DNA from: Polyangiaceae bacterium
Lineage (GTDB): Bacteria; Myxococcota_A; Polyangia; Polyangiales; Polyangiaceae
NCBI GenBank assembly: GCA_016929495.1
Contig: JAFGIS010000093.1
Span: 1-64,000, forward strand
DNA length: 64,000 nt
Direction: 5' to 3'
The number at the start of each line of letters is the position of its first letter. The stretch's first letter is position 1. Under the pieces are notes generated by a model, which made no database searches, was not told the DNA's origin, and saw only the letters and a list, made by a program, of their open reading frames with translations. The translations under genes and the position numbers were made by a program. Below are positions 34,028 to 43,786 of the stretch, piece by piece.

Positions 34028-34272
34028 AACGGATCCTTCTGGATCGCCTTCTCTATGCGATCCAGGAACGGCTTCCGGAGCTCGGCGAGCGTCAGTCTCG
34101 GCTGTATCCGGCTCACGTCCACGGCGGCAATGGGCTTCTGAACCCTACCCACGATGGTCACCTCGCTAATGGTCACCACTCGGCCCTTCTTGCCCGTCTG
34201 CTGGGCACGCGCGCCCGCGACGCTTGCGAATACGCACAGTGCGCCCAAGAGCGCTACGAACCTGGGTTTCAT
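34024..34272 (-). CDS. Small secreted protein at the GltF position
   Basis: 82 residues from ATG 34272, which overlaps the upstream TPR gene stop (TGATG). A signal peptide (LLGALCVFASVAGARAQ) is followed by a short basic mature part with EVTIVGRVQKPIAAVDVSRIQPRLTLAELRKPFLDRIEKAI. That pattern recurs in periplasmic proteins encoded beside Glt/Agl genes in myxobacteria, by my recollection. The position after GltE-like suggests GltF, but sequence alone does not prove it. The stop is provided by the end of repeat B. Confidence 0.6.
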   Translation of the reverse strand: MKPRFVALLGALCVFASVAGARAQQTGKKGRVVTISEVTIVGRVQKPIAAVDVSRIQPRLTLAELRKPFLDRIEKAIQKDPF

Positions 34273-35804
34273 CACGGCTTCGCTCCCGACTGGGTCTGTC
34301 CGGAGGCCCCGCCTGACGCGGGCGGGAACGCACCGGACGCTGGCTTGGCCTCGGGTTGGGGTTTCGCGGGCGCGCCGTCGGTCGCGGCGGGGGCGCCGGA
34401 AGCGCCCACCGCGCTGGCAGCAGCCGGGGTCGCATCCGCCACGTCAACGTCCTCGGCGTTCTCCGATTCGATCAACGCCTTCTTGCTCTTTGCCCTTGTG
34501 ATGAGCTCGTCGATATCCCCTGCCGCCTCCGATCGCGACCGAATCTGCTTGAACTTCTCGAACGCGTCGATCGCTTTCTGCGCGGCATCGCGGGGCGAGA
34601 CCCCGGGAATGCTCTCCGAGAAAAGGTAGAGCAGTCCAAGGTCGTATTGCACCTGGGGCAGATCAGGTCTCTGCGCCGCGACCCACTCGAGCTGGGGACG
34701 GGCCACATCGGCTCTGCCCTGGAGCCGGTAGGCGTCTCCCAGGTTGAGACGCACGAACACGTTGTTCGGGTCGTAGCGAGCCGCCGTTTCCAGCAGCGGC
34801 ACGGCTTCATCGGCGTTGCCGGCTTCCAGCAAGGTCACGGCCAAGTGCAGCCTTGCCTCGACCAGGTCGGGCCGCAGGGACACGGCGCGCCGAAGCTGCT
34901 CGAGCTCGCCCGCTCGATTTCCTTGCTCCTTGTAGATGAGCCCGCGCAGCATGGTGGCTTCGGCGCTCTCCTTGTCGCGCGGCGGGTTCTCCGGACCAAA
35001 TCCGTCCAGGATGCCCTTGAGCGTGTAGAGAGCCAGGTCAAGTCGCCTGCTACGATAGTGGTCACGGGCGAGCGCAAGCATGGCCGGGCGATAGTCCGGG
35101 TTCTTCTTCAGGGCCTCCTGGGCCAGACGCTGAGCGCCTCCACTGTCCCCCTGGATCGATTTGACCTCGGACAAGGCCGCCGAAATCGCGGCGCTCTTTG
35201 GCATCTTGGCGAGTTGTTCGCCCAGGAACCGCTCGGCCTGGTCGGCGCGATTCGTGCTAGCGAGCAGCATCGCCTCAGCCACGATCGCAGGCTCGTAGTC
35301 AGCAACGATGCTGAGCGCCTTGAGATACGACGAACTCGCCCCGGCGTCGTCGCCCATGCGTTCGCGGATCACGCCGAGCGAGTAGTGCGCCTGGTACGCC
35401 TTCGGATCGCTCTGAATCGCGAGCAGGAATTGGGTCCGTGCCGCGCGCAGATCGCCGCGGGCGAACGCCTGCAGGCCCTGCGCGTACTCCTGCGTGGCCT
35501 TGGCGTTGATCCTCGGGCGCGGTCCGAGCTTCTGGTCTCGCCCGCTCGGCACATCCATGACCGATGCGCCCTCGATAGGACCGGCCGGCACCCCCGCCGA
35601 CGCCTCGCCCGGCAATGCCGGCGCAGGCGCGGACTCGGGCGTGCGTACCGGGGCTTGCTCCTTGCCGCCCGCGCAGGCCACCAGAAGCCCGGCCGCCAAG
35701 GCTGCTCCGCCGAGCGCCTCACGCCATGACGCGCGTCGGCACGTCGTCCGGCAGGACACGTGTCGATGCCGTCCGCATTCGTCGTTCCAGCGAGAGGTCG
35801 CCAT
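34272..35804 (-). CDS. TPR lipoprotein, AglT/GltE-like
   Basis: About 510 residues. A signal with lipobox (GLLVACAG) precedes a Pro-rich linker, then a TPR solenoid of eight or more repeats (AYQAHYSLGVIRERMGDDAGASSSYLKAL, PDLVEARLHLAVTLLEAGNADEAVPLLETAARYDPNN), and a low-complexity tail. In M. xanthus, AglT/GltE is a periplasmic or outer-membrane-side TPR protein required for adventurous gliding. ATG 35804 follows a GGAG ribosome-binding site; GTG 35816 and ATG 35810 are in frame. It lies between the large TPR gene and the GltF-like gene. Confidence 0.7.
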   Translation of the reverse strand: MATSRWNDECGRHRHVSCRTTCRRASWREALGGAALAAGLLVACAGGKEQAPVRTPESAPAPALPGEASAGVPAGPIEGASVMDVPSGRDQKLGPRPRINAKATQEYAQGLQAFARGDLRAARTQFLLAIQSDPKAYQAHYSLGVIRERMGDDAGASSSYLKALSIVADYEPAIVAEAMLLASTNRADQAERFLGEQLAKMPKSAAISAALSEVKSIQGDSGGAQRLAQEALKKNPDYRPAMLALARDHYRSRRLDLALYTLKGILDGFGPENPPRDKESAEATMLRGLIYKEQGNRAGELEQLRRAVSLRPDLVEARLHLAVTLLEAGNADEAVPLLETAARYDPNNVFVRLNLGDAYRLQGRADVARPQLEWVAAQRPDLPQVQYDLGLLYLFSESIPGVSPRDAAQKAIDAFEKFKQIRSRSEAAGDIDELITRAKSKKALIESENAEDVDVADATPAAASAVGASGAPAATDGAPAKPQPEAKPASGAFPPASGGASGQTQSGAKP

Positions 35805-35819
35805 ACTCATCTCCACTCG

Positions 35820-38800
35820 TCACTGCGCGGCCGCCGGCAGTGGAGCCGGCCTGATATCGGGTTGTGGCGCTGTCGCCAAGCCTGGACGCATCTTCGCGAA
35901 CATCCCCGGCGCGTAGTCGAGCCCCTGCACGCCACCGCTGAGCTGCGCCATTTGCGCCTCTCCGACCAGGTCCGCCAGGAACGCCAGCCTGCGGATTGCT
36001 CGAGTCACCTCGGGTTTGGACAGGTTGTAGCGCCGCGCCAGAGTGATACTCGTGGCGTACCGGTCCACCATGACGCGATCGGCGCTCTGCAGCTCCTGAT
36101 CGCGCTTGTTGCGCCACGCCTGGCGCACCTTGACGCGCACGGCGTCCGCCTTCTCTTGAAGATCCAGATTGTCGCTCTGCTCCGCCTTCTTGAGCAGTGC
36201 CTCCGTCTTGGCATCGAACATCTTCAGCTCCGGAGGCCGGGTGTTGTAGAGACCGGAACGCAGCGAGTCGTAGAGCGAGCCTTGTCGCGCCACGGCCACG
36301 GTCGTCCACTCCGGTGAGAGGTACTCGTCGACGATGCGCTGCAGCTGGTCGTACCACTTCTTTGCTTCGACGGCGTCCTGGTTGTACGCGCCCACGACCT
36401 GGATCGGCGTCCCCTTGTAGCGGTGGAACCCAGACTCGTAGTCGAAACGCTTCTGCAGCTGCTCGTCGATCATCGCGTAGTCGACCTCCGCGGCCATGCC
36501 CGCCTCGAGCGAGCCGAGAGCCGTGTTGCGCCCGCCCTCTCGCGGCGCGAGTCTCTTCCACTTGGCGAATGCCTCGATGACCGTGCGCCTCCACCGGTCG
36601 GTCTCACGCGTATTGGCCGCCGCTTGGGCGAGCGCCACGGCGTACGCCGCACGCACCACGTACTGCGCCCCCGCGTCCTGATTGCGATAGCGCGTGTAGT
36701 AGGCCAGCATCACGTTCTGCGCGCGCAGGCGCGCCTGCTCGTTGGCGCCCCTGCTCGGACTCAACCTATCCCAGCGCTTGAGGTCGGCGCTGGCGACCAC
36801 GTAGTCGGCCTCGGCCGTCTCCGTCGGGCTGGCTCCCAGCTCGACGAACCGCTGCCGAGCGCGTCCCATCCCGCCGGCGTCCCCGAGGCTGGCGTAGAGC
36901 ACGAGCGCCTGGTGAGCGGCTTCGCGCCGGTCAGCGGTGGAGAAATGCGGTGTCGTGCTGATCTTGTCGAACGTCTCAGCCGCCCGCGGGTAGTTGAAGA
37001 ACAAGACGTATGAGCTTGCCAGCGCGTCGTAGGCGCTCTTCAGGTACTTGACGCGCACCTCGTACTTGTCGGACTGCGGCTCCAGCGGTGGCTGCGCCTT
37101 GGGGTCCCCGTGCCGAAGCTTCTCGAGCGTCGCCGTATCACCGTAGCGCGAGATGAACAACTCGTACATGGCGATGGCCTTGTCGTACTCGCCGACCTGC
37201 TTGTAGGCGTACGCGCCGTTCATGGCCGCCTCGGGAGCCTCGTCGCGGTCGGGTGCGGCATCCAACGCCACCTTGTAGGCGGCGGCCGCGGTGCGCCACT
37301 TCTTGTCCCGTTCGGGGCCCGGCGGCATCTTCTCCGCTTCGTCGTAGAACTTGCGCGCGTCCAGGTACGCCACACCTTGCCGCACGGGGGTTCTGATCTG
37401 CTCCTCAGCCAGCTTGGTCTCCTCGCTGTATGCGCAGCTCTTCCCCTCGACCAGCCTGCGGCTCCCGTCCACGTCGCCTTCGAAGTTGCTCATGCTGATG
37501 AGCTTCTCCCACGCCTTGTAGCCCCATTCGTTCTGACCACAGAAAGAGGCATAGAGCGGCTGGAAGCGCGCCCGAGCTTCCTTGAAGCGGCCGTAGACGA
37601 AGTAGTAGTCGGCGGCCTGGAAGGCGTACAAGAGCCCGTTGCGCTCCGGATCCCGGTCCAGCGGGATGCGGGCGTTGTACTCGTCGCGGGCATTGATCGC
37701 GGAAAGAACCTCCGACGGAAGCTCGACACTGACGATCCGGCGATCTGCGCCCTCACCGGTGAATTCCAGCTCCGACCGCTTCTCTATCCCGCGAGTCCCA
37801 TTGGACTCGGCAAACAGGCGGTACTTGTCTTCGAGCATCTTCTCGGCGAGACTCACGAGGTAGAACGCGGATGGCTGCTGGTAGCGATCGTCTTCGTTCG
37901 AGTCGCGAACGGCGGTGATAGCCTCACGCGCCGCCTCGACTTCCTGGTCGGCTGGCGAGCGGCCCATCGCCACCTGCAACACGACGGGCCAGTAGCGGGC
38001 GTCAGCCAGCCAGAACTTCGTGTCGTACGTATCGAGCGCCGTTGGGTCCTGCTCGAGATATGCGTACCAGCCTTGCTCGGCCAGGCGGTACTCGGCCACG
38101 GATTTCTCGAGCAGGCGAGTCTGCTCGCCCGGATCGTTCAGCTCGAGCGCCTTCTCGTAGTAGGCGCGGGCGTAGTTGGTGTGGTCAGCCGCCGCCCGCT
38201 TGAGCCCCCCGCGCACGAGCAGCTCCGCCTGCTGAAGGGCCTCCGGGTCGTCTCGGTTCGCGTCCGTCCAGGGCGAGGTCCCGACGTAGGCGACCAGCTG
38301 CGTGCGAGCCTCCAGCGCCTTGCCGGCGTAGTCGGCGCGCGCCGCGGACCCCTCGGGCGCCAAACGTCCGAGTTCCTCGTAGAGCTCTGCCACCCGGTAT
38401 TGCATGGTCGGCGCGTCCCGGTCGAGCGGGAACTTCTTCAAGGTCAGCTCGAGGGCCGCGACGGCGTTGTGGTTCTGCGTGATCTCGATGAATTCCTGGG
38501 CCAGAGACTTGTAGATCTCCACGGTCCATTTCTGGTCCTGCGGGACGATGGCGGGGTCCTGCACACGTTGCAGGGCAATAGTCATCTTCTGCTCGGCGAC
38601 CAGCGGATCGGGCTCGAGGTCCAGAACGTCGTTGCGAGGAACGTACGGATCCTCCGGGGGTGGACCGTCGAAGTCCACGTAGGTCAGCGACCCCGCGATG
38701 TACGTGTACGCCTCCGTTCTGAAGTCCGCCCCTGGATCTCCGGTCTCCTTCTGTTGTTCGTCGGCATAGTACAGCAGCCGCACGAACTCCTTGACGGCCG

Positions 38801-39995
38801 CGGAGTAGCGTTGCTGCTTGAAGTAGGTCCACGCCAGCTTGTACATCGACACGCCATACAGCGGCGGCTTCTTGAACCGCATGGAGGCACCGTACGCGGT
38901 CACTGAGCGGTTCAAGTTGAATGGACCGCCCTTCGTGTCGAGCTGGTCGAAATGATGGTTGCCCAGCTGCCACCAGAGCTCGGCGACGTAGCGAGGTTCC
39001 TCTCCGGGCTCGATCTTCTGAGCGAGGGGCTCGCACTCGGCGTAGGGGTTCTTGTAGACGAGCTCGTCCTCGGCAAACGTCCGACCCGTGCGCCGACCAC
39101 GACGCGGCGCGGCCTGGTCCAGAGGGATGGGGTTCTCGTTGTACCAGTGCGACCAGAAGGCGTCATCGTGGTCCTGCGCCAAGCTCTGCAGGACGATGCC
39201 GTCCTCGGTCTTCGGATCCGGCTCCACGGCGAACCGATTCGCGCAGACTACCGAGCGCCAGGCCTGCTGTCCTTCCTCGAGTCGGGCCGCGTCGGTGTAC
39301 GCATGTCCCAAGAAGTAGTGTACGGCGGCGATCTCTTCGTATTGCGGGAACTCCTGGATGAGTCGCAGATAAAGTCTGATGGCCGGCTTGAGCCCGACTG
39401 CGAGATCGGCCTCGAAGTTCGCGCGGGCCTTCTCCTCGTACAGCGCGGCGAGGCGGAACATCGCGTCAGGAGTGGCAGACGGGTCGGCGTTCTCGCCGCT
39501 GTAGCGCGCGACGAAGGTCTCCAGCCTTCGAATCGCCTCGGCACGCGCCTCGCCGAGCGACTTGTTCTCCACGGCGATCTCGTGATTGAGCACCGACAGA
39601 ATGCGGCGCCGACGCTCCTCGTAGTGGTGGCGAACCACCATCGTCAGAAGACGCCGATAGTCCTTGGCGCTGTCCTCGTAGTGGCGCGCTTCGGACTCCA
39701 GTTCCTGGAACGCCCTGATCTGTGTCGCGGAAGGCGGCGGCGGCGGCGCCGCACCCTTCTTGACCGTAATCGGCGCCCGGCGCGCGCCGGGCGCCAGCTT
39801 GGAAGCGGCCTCGGTTGGCGCAGCGCCGCTCTGGGTATTCACCGTAGCCGTCGAGCCCGGTCCGGACGGCGCGCCCGACGTACCCGCCGTCTTGGACGGA
39901 GTCGTGCTGGTCTTCCCGGCTGCGGTCGCGACCGTCGCGCCCACCGCGGCGAGGCCCATGCACAGCCACGCGCTGAGCCGTGCGAGCGATCTCAT
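35820..39995 (-). CDS. Giant TPR protein, AgmU/GltD-like
   Basis: 1391 residues. A signal peptide (GLAAVGATVATAAG), a Thr/Ser/Pro-rich linker, an acidic/basic helix, then a very long TPR/HAT-like helical array (repeat cores such as AIRLYLRLIQEFPQYEEIAAVHYFLGHAYTDA and AIAMYELFISRYGDTATLEKL). AgmU/GltD of M. xanthus is a large periplasmic TPR scaffold of the gliding complex. Size, topology and gene order agree. It overlaps the upstream TPR gene by 4 bp. Confidence 0.7.
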   Translation of the reverse strand: MRSLARLSAWLCMGLAAVGATVATAAGKTSTTPSKTAGTSGAPSGPGSTATVNTQSGAAPTEAASKLAPGARRAPITVKKGAAPPPPPSATQIRAFQELESEARHYEDSAKDYRRLLTMVVRHHYEERRRRILSVLNHEIAVENKSLGEARAEAIRRLETFVARYSGENADPSATPDAMFRLAALYEEKARANFEADLAVGLKPAIRLYLRLIQEFPQYEEIAAVHYFLGHAYTDAARLEEGQQAWRSVVCANRFAVEPDPKTEDGIVLQSLAQDHDDAFWSHWYNENPIPLDQAAPRRGRRTGRTFAEDELVYKNPYAECEPLAQKIEPGEEPRYVAELWWQLGNHHFDQLDTKGGPFNLNRSVTAYGASMRFKKPPLYGVSMYKLAWTYFKQQRYSAAVKEFVRLLYYADEQQKETGDPGADFRTEAYTYIAGSLTYVDFDGPPPEDPYVPRNDVLDLEPDPLVAEQKMTIALQRVQDPAIVPQDQKWTVEIYKSLAQEFIEITQNHNAVAALELTLKKFPLDRDAPTMQYRVAELYEELGRLAPEGSAARADYAGKALEARTQLVAYVGTSPWTDANRDDPEALQQAELLVRGGLKRAAADHTNYARAYYEKALELNDPGEQTRLLEKSVAEYRLAEQGWYAYLEQDPTALDTYDTKFWLADARYWPVVLQVAMGRSPADQEVEAAREAITAVRDSNEDDRYQQPSAFYLVSLAEKMLEDKYRLFAESNGTRGIEKRSELEFTGEGADRRIVSVELPSEVLSAINARDEYNARIPLDRDPERNGLLYAFQAADYYFVYGRFKEARARFQPLYASFCGQNEWGYKAWEKLISMSNFEGDVDGSRRLVEGKSCAYSEETKLAEEQIRTPVRQGVAYLDARKFYDEAEKMPPGPERDKKWRTAAAAYKVALDAAPDRDEAPEAAMNGAYAYKQVGEYDKAIAMYELFISRYGDTATLEKLRHGDPKAQPPLEPQSDKYEVRVKYLKSAYDALASSYVLFFNYPRAAETFDKISTTPHFSTADRREAAHQALVLYASLGDAGGMGRARQRFVELGASPTETAEADYVVASADLKRWDRLSPSRGANEQARLRAQNVMLAYYTRYRNQDAGAQYVVRAAYAVALAQAAANTRETDRWRRTVIEAFAKWKRLAPREGGRNTALGSLEAGMAAEVDYAMIDEQLQKRFDYESGFHRYKGTPIQVVGAYNQDAVEAKKWYDQLQRIVDEYLSPEWTTVAVARQGSLYDSLRSGLYNTRPPELKMFDAKTEALLKKAEQSDNLDLQEKADAVRVKVRQAWRNKRDQELQSADRVMVDRYATSITLARRYNLSKPEVTRAIRRLAFLADLVGEAQMAQLSGGVQGLDYAPGMFAKMRPGLATAPQPDIRPAPLPAAAQ

Positions 39996-42415
39996 GGCGC
40001 GACCTCCGCGTCGTCGAGTACCTCGCGCAGCTCATCGTTCAGGTTTTGCTCCTCACGCGCGCGCTCGCGCTGCAGCGCGCGGACTCGCCCGCGTTGCTCC
40101 TCACGCACTTCCCAGGCCTGCTGCACGATCCCGACGTCGGCTCGCAGCACGATGTCTCGCAAACGTCCGCCCACCCGCGCGAAGTGCTCGACGGCCGCCT
40201 GCCCAACGAGCAGACGGGCCTCCGAGTCGAGCGCATCCAGCTCGGAAGCGTAGCCGTCCAGGGCAGCCGACTCGTGCCAGATCTTGTTGCGCAGCTTGGT
40301 GGCCATTTCGACAGCGAGCCGCTCGAGGCGTTCCCGCACGCTATTCAGTCTGCGCGTGACCGTGTCCGCCCTCACCAAGAGCGGCCGGATCGTCTCGGCA
40401 TACGCTGCCGCGGCCGGATCGCCCGGGCTCGATGCCGTCAACGCCACTTCGCGCCCGAACACCTGCAGGAAGCGCGTTCGGGTCTCTGCGTCGTCCACGT
40501 AGCGCTGGTCACCCAAACCGACCTGCGCACGCCCCAACTGAATGACGTGCCTGAGCTTGGCGATCCGGTCGCGATAGGTCCGCACATCGGCGTGGTTCGC
40601 ATCGACCTCGGCCTGCAACCGTTGACGGATCGACAGATCGAGGCTGACGCCCTGCTTGCCCGGATCCATGAGCAACTGCTTGAGCGCGTTGGTGATCGCG
40701 TTCAGGCGATCCACCTCGACCGTCAACTGCTGCAGGTGCTGGGATACCTCGTTCCACTGTTGCTCGCCTGCAGCTTCTCGGCTCAGGAAGTCACCCGGCG
40801 TCGTCGGCAGCCAATCCATGCGCTTCATGAGGGCGCGGCGCTCGCGTCGGGTCGCGCGTAGCTCCGCGCCGCCCTCCGAGGAGAGTATGTCGTCCATCCC
40901 TCGAGCCAGAGCGAGCTCGGCCTTGCCGATCTGATTCAGCAGACCGAGTGTGGTCTCGAGCGGGCGCTTCACTTCCTCGAACGCTTTGGCACGCGCGGGT
41001 GAGGACAGCAGGGCGTCCAGCTCGCGCAGGAGGGTTCGTGATTGGTCGATGAGGTCGCGCGATCGAGCCACGTCATCGACCACGCCGAACACGTGGTCGT
41101 CCTCGGCTTCCTGCCGCGCCCACTCGATGACCAGCGACGGCAACGGGGCACGTGCGCGGTCCGGCTCCAGACGGTCCGCCACGAGCTCATCGTAGTACAC
41201 GGCCGGATCCGCGGACGTCTTCAAGAAATGCTGGACTTGCTCTCGGATAGGATCGAATCGGCGGCGCACGCTCCGATAGAGGGTCAGCGCCTTGTCGAAC
41301 TGCCCGGAACGGAGCATCAGGTCGGCACGCAGCAGCGAGCCGTCCGCGAGACTGAGCGTGTCCGGGTGCGTGATACTGAGCACCTCCAGTGAACGCTGTG
41401 CTCGAGAATGGTCGCCGAGCTGTGCGTATACCCAGGCCAGCTCTTGAAGCATCGTCGGGAACTCCGGAGAACTGCGGTCGACTCTGGCGTATGCGTCGGC
41501 GGCCTCGAGATAGCTCTCTGCCTCGTAGTACAAACGCCCAATCGCCATCCACGCGAGCGCGATGACGTGTCGGTGTTCCGTCGAGTCGACAGGGAGCCGA
41601 GTCACACGCTTGAACTGCTCGATAGCGGCCGCGTACCGCGACGTTTGGCCACCGTGACCGGATCCGCGGTTCGCCTCCGCCTCGCCGGCCGGAATGGTGC
41701 GCCCCGCGACCGGGGCGGCGGCCGCAGCTTCTTTGGTGAGCAGAACGCCGAGCAGGTACTGGGCCTGGTGCGTGTACGGCGAACCGGACGCCACCAGGCC
41801 GAGCGCCTCCCTCGCGCGAGCGTAGTCGTGAGCAGCGAACCAGACCTTGCCGCGGGCGTAGGCCAGTGAGCCACTCCCATCTGACGCATTGAGGCGTGCT
41901 GCGTGGTGCACTGCCTCGGCCAGCACCTTGGGGTCCTCGGTCCGAATGGCGACGTCCACGAGCCGACTCAGAGCGCGGCCGCAGTACGCGCTGTAGGCAG
42001 GACGCGACGACGCCTCCAGCACAGCCCGCGCGTGACGTCGCGCCGAGTGCAGCTGTCTGTCCCGAAAGTAGCTCTCGGTGATCAGCATGTCGGCGTCCGC
42101 CGCTTCGTCCTCGGTGGCCTTGCCCTGACGGCGGAGCTCCAGTACCTGGCTGAAGAGCTGGATGGCCCGTTCGTAGTTGCGGGTCCGCAACATGATATCG
42201 CCGGCGGCCACCCGTTCGGGCGCCGAGACCGTTCGCGGCCGGGCGCGCGTCGCCGCCTGACTCACCTCGTCGGTGCGACGTTCCGCGTCACCGATGGCCT
42301 TCTGGGCCAGGTTCTTGGCATCGACCGGATCCATGGCGTGAGCCGGGCCGGCCACCGTGCACGCCGCCAAGACACCCCAGAAAGCCCACGGTCGGGCGCC
42401 GCCGCGAGCGGTCAC
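39992..42415 (-). CDS. Secreted TPR and coiled-coil protein
   Basis: 807 residues starting at GTG 42415, which overlaps the upstream stop (GTGA). A signal peptide (VLAACTVAGPAHA) precedes TPR units in the first half (NYERAIQLFSQVLELRRQG, YTHQAQYLLGVLL, LEAADAYARVDRSSPEF). The second half is mainly long charged helices of coiled-coil type (RIAKLRHVIQLGRAQVGLGDQR, EEQRGRVRALQRERAREEQNL). It is likely periplasmic and part of the same assembly as the downstream giant TPR protein. Resemblance to GltC is possible but unproven. Confidence 0.7.
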   Translation of the reverse strand: MTARGGARPWAFWGVLAACTVAGPAHAMDPVDAKNLAQKAIGDAERRTDEVSQAATRARPRTVSAPERVAAGDIMLRTRNYERAIQLFSQVLELRRQGKATEDEAADADMLITESYFRDRQLHSARRHARAVLEASSRPAYSAYCGRALSRLVDVAIRTEDPKVLAEAVHHAARLNASDGSGSLAYARGKVWFAAHDYARAREALGLVASGSPYTHQAQYLLGVLLTKEAAAAAPVAGRTIPAGEAEANRGSGHGGQTSRYAAAIEQFKRVTRLPVDSTEHRHVIALAWMAIGRLYYEAESYLEAADAYARVDRSSPEFPTMLQELAWVYAQLGDHSRAQRSLEVLSITHPDTLSLADGSLLRADLMLRSGQFDKALTLYRSVRRRFDPIREQVQHFLKTSADPAVYYDELVADRLEPDRARAPLPSLVIEWARQEAEDDHVFGVVDDVARSRDLIDQSRTLLRELDALLSSPARAKAFEEVKRPLETTLGLLNQIGKAELALARGMDDILSSEGGAELRATRRERRALMKRMDWLPTTPGDFLSREAAGEQQWNEVSQHLQQLTVEVDRLNAITNALKQLLMDPGKQGVSLDLSIRQRLQAEVDANHADVRTYRDRIAKLRHVIQLGRAQVGLGDQRYVDDAETRTRFLQVFGREVALTASSPGDPAAAAYAETIRPLLVRADTVTRRLNSVRERLERLAVEMATKLRNKIWHESAALDGYASELDALDSEARLLVGQAAVEHFARVGGRLRDIVLRADVGIVQQAWEVREEQRGRVRALQRERAREEQNLNDELREVLDDAEVAP

Positions 42416-43389
42416 TGACCACCTGCGCGTATCGAAGCCGACGTACCGGCTTTGCTCGCCGCGCCCGCTTTGCCTCGGGCGCCCTTCACGCCAGCGGTCA
42501 CCGTCTCTACGAAGCGCACGTTGGGACGCTGCTCGAGGGGCGTCGTTATGCCGCCTTTCTCGTAGGCGATCAGATTGAGCTGCACGGTCTTGCCCTCGGT
42601 AACCGTGAAGGAATGGCTGTTCTCGACCTTGAAGGAGTACCCGCGCAGATAGGAGAACACCCCATAGCCATGACCGCGGAGCTCGACCTTGACCTGCACC
42701 GTGTGGTCTCCGGGCGGGATCGAACCGCTGAAGATAGGTACCTTCGCTTGCTCTGCCAGTGCGCCGGACTCATCGGCCTTGTTGTACAGGACGGCCCCAT
42801 CGAGCACGACGAGCAGCTTGGTGAGTCGAAACGCGTCGCTCATCTCGTTCCGGAACTCGATCTCCGAACGCGCGCCGCCGACTCCACCCGAGAGAATGGT
42901 GTCGCTGAGAAGGCTGAGCCGCGTGTGGCTCCTGCGGATCTGTTCCTTCAGCTCGTCGATGCGCTGCTCGAGGTCGCGCAAACGCACGGCAAATGTTGCG
43001 CCGTCCAGCGGCCGACCGGCAGCCGCCGCCGCGCTTGCCCGAGGCGCGGTCGCGGGCGCCGCGGCCGTCGTCGCGGGCGCCGCGGGACTGGCCACTGGGG
43101 CGGCGGAGCCAGTCGTTGCGGACGCGCCGCCCGGGGCTGCGGAGGCGGCAACCGGGGCTGGACTGGAGGCACCAACGTCCGACCCGGCGGGAGCGGCCGA
43201 ACCGCTTGCTGCGGCGGATGACCTGCCCGTCGTGGCTCCCGCGGCCGCAGTCGGGGCCCCGGCCGTCGACGCCGGAGCTGGCGCTTGCCCTGCGCTGCCG
43301 GGTGTGGCGGGCTCTTGTTGCGCCAGCGCGGCGGTCGCGGACACGACGATCGAGAGCAGCACCGTCCAAAAAGCCACAGAGACTCGCAT
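42412..43389 (-). CDS. Secreted protein with low-complexity linker and beta domain
   Basis: About 325 residues. A signal peptide (LSIVVSATAALAQ), a Pro/Ala/Thr-rich linker of about 100 residues, a short coiled coil (RLRDLEQRIDELKEQIRRSHTRLSLLSD), and a C-terminal beta domain with a VLDGAVLYNKAD motif and IPPGDHTVQVKVELRGHGYGVFSYLRGYSF. ATG 43389 is chosen over 43392 because the GAGGGA site abuts the first ATG. It is first in the series of coupled genes and probably periplasmic. Function is unknown; gliding or envelope assembly is inferred from context. Confidence 0.7.
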   Translation of the reverse strand: MRVSVAFWTVLLSIVVSATAALAQQEPATPGSAGQAPAPASTAGAPTAAAGATTGRSSAAASGSAAPAGSDVGASSPAPVAASAAPGGASATTGSAAPVASPAAPATTAAAPATAPRASAAAAAGRPLDGATFAVRLRDLEQRIDELKEQIRRSHTRLSLLSDTILSGGVGGARSEIEFRNEMSDAFRLTKLLVVLDGAVLYNKADESGALAEQAKVPIFSGSIPPGDHTVQVKVELRGHGYGVFSYLRGYSFKVENSHSFTVTEGKTVQLNLIAYEKGGITTPLEQRPNVRFVETVTAGVKGARGKAGAASKAGTSASIRAGGQ

Positions 43390-43786
43390 CATTCCCTCAC
43401 TCTCAGTGGGCAGCTGACAACGCCAAATCAACCACGCTCGACGTTCACTGCAATGCCGTCAACACCTTACCAGACCTGCTGGCGTTGAGTGTCGGAGTAT
43501 CGCACTGACCCACCGAACAGCCGAACCACAGACGGTGGTCGCACAAGCATTGGCCGGCTGATCGTTCCTTCTGGACAGGCGCTCTCCAGCCAATCTTGCC
43601 CTGCCGGATGATTCGGCCCCAGAGTCGCCAACTTGAGCGGTAGATCCGAACAGGCCGAGCCAATCGACAGCGAATGGCCTACTGCCCCACCCAACCGAGC
43701 CGACCTAGTTTCGCGCCCAGGCGCCGCTCGGTCTTCGCACCTGTCCCCGGGAACACGACCGCGATGGCAACCCGGAGCAAGAGCTG
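43390..43786. other. Divergent intergenic region before ECF sigma gene
   Basis: About 400 bp with no supported gene. It must hold promoters for the leftward TPR series and the rightward sigma gene. No confident consensus was found. Confidence 0.4.

Noticed and set aside
37110-40253. Long plus-strand ORFs antisense to the giant TPR gene
   Set aside because: Shadow frames typical of very GC-rich coding DNA; no domains.
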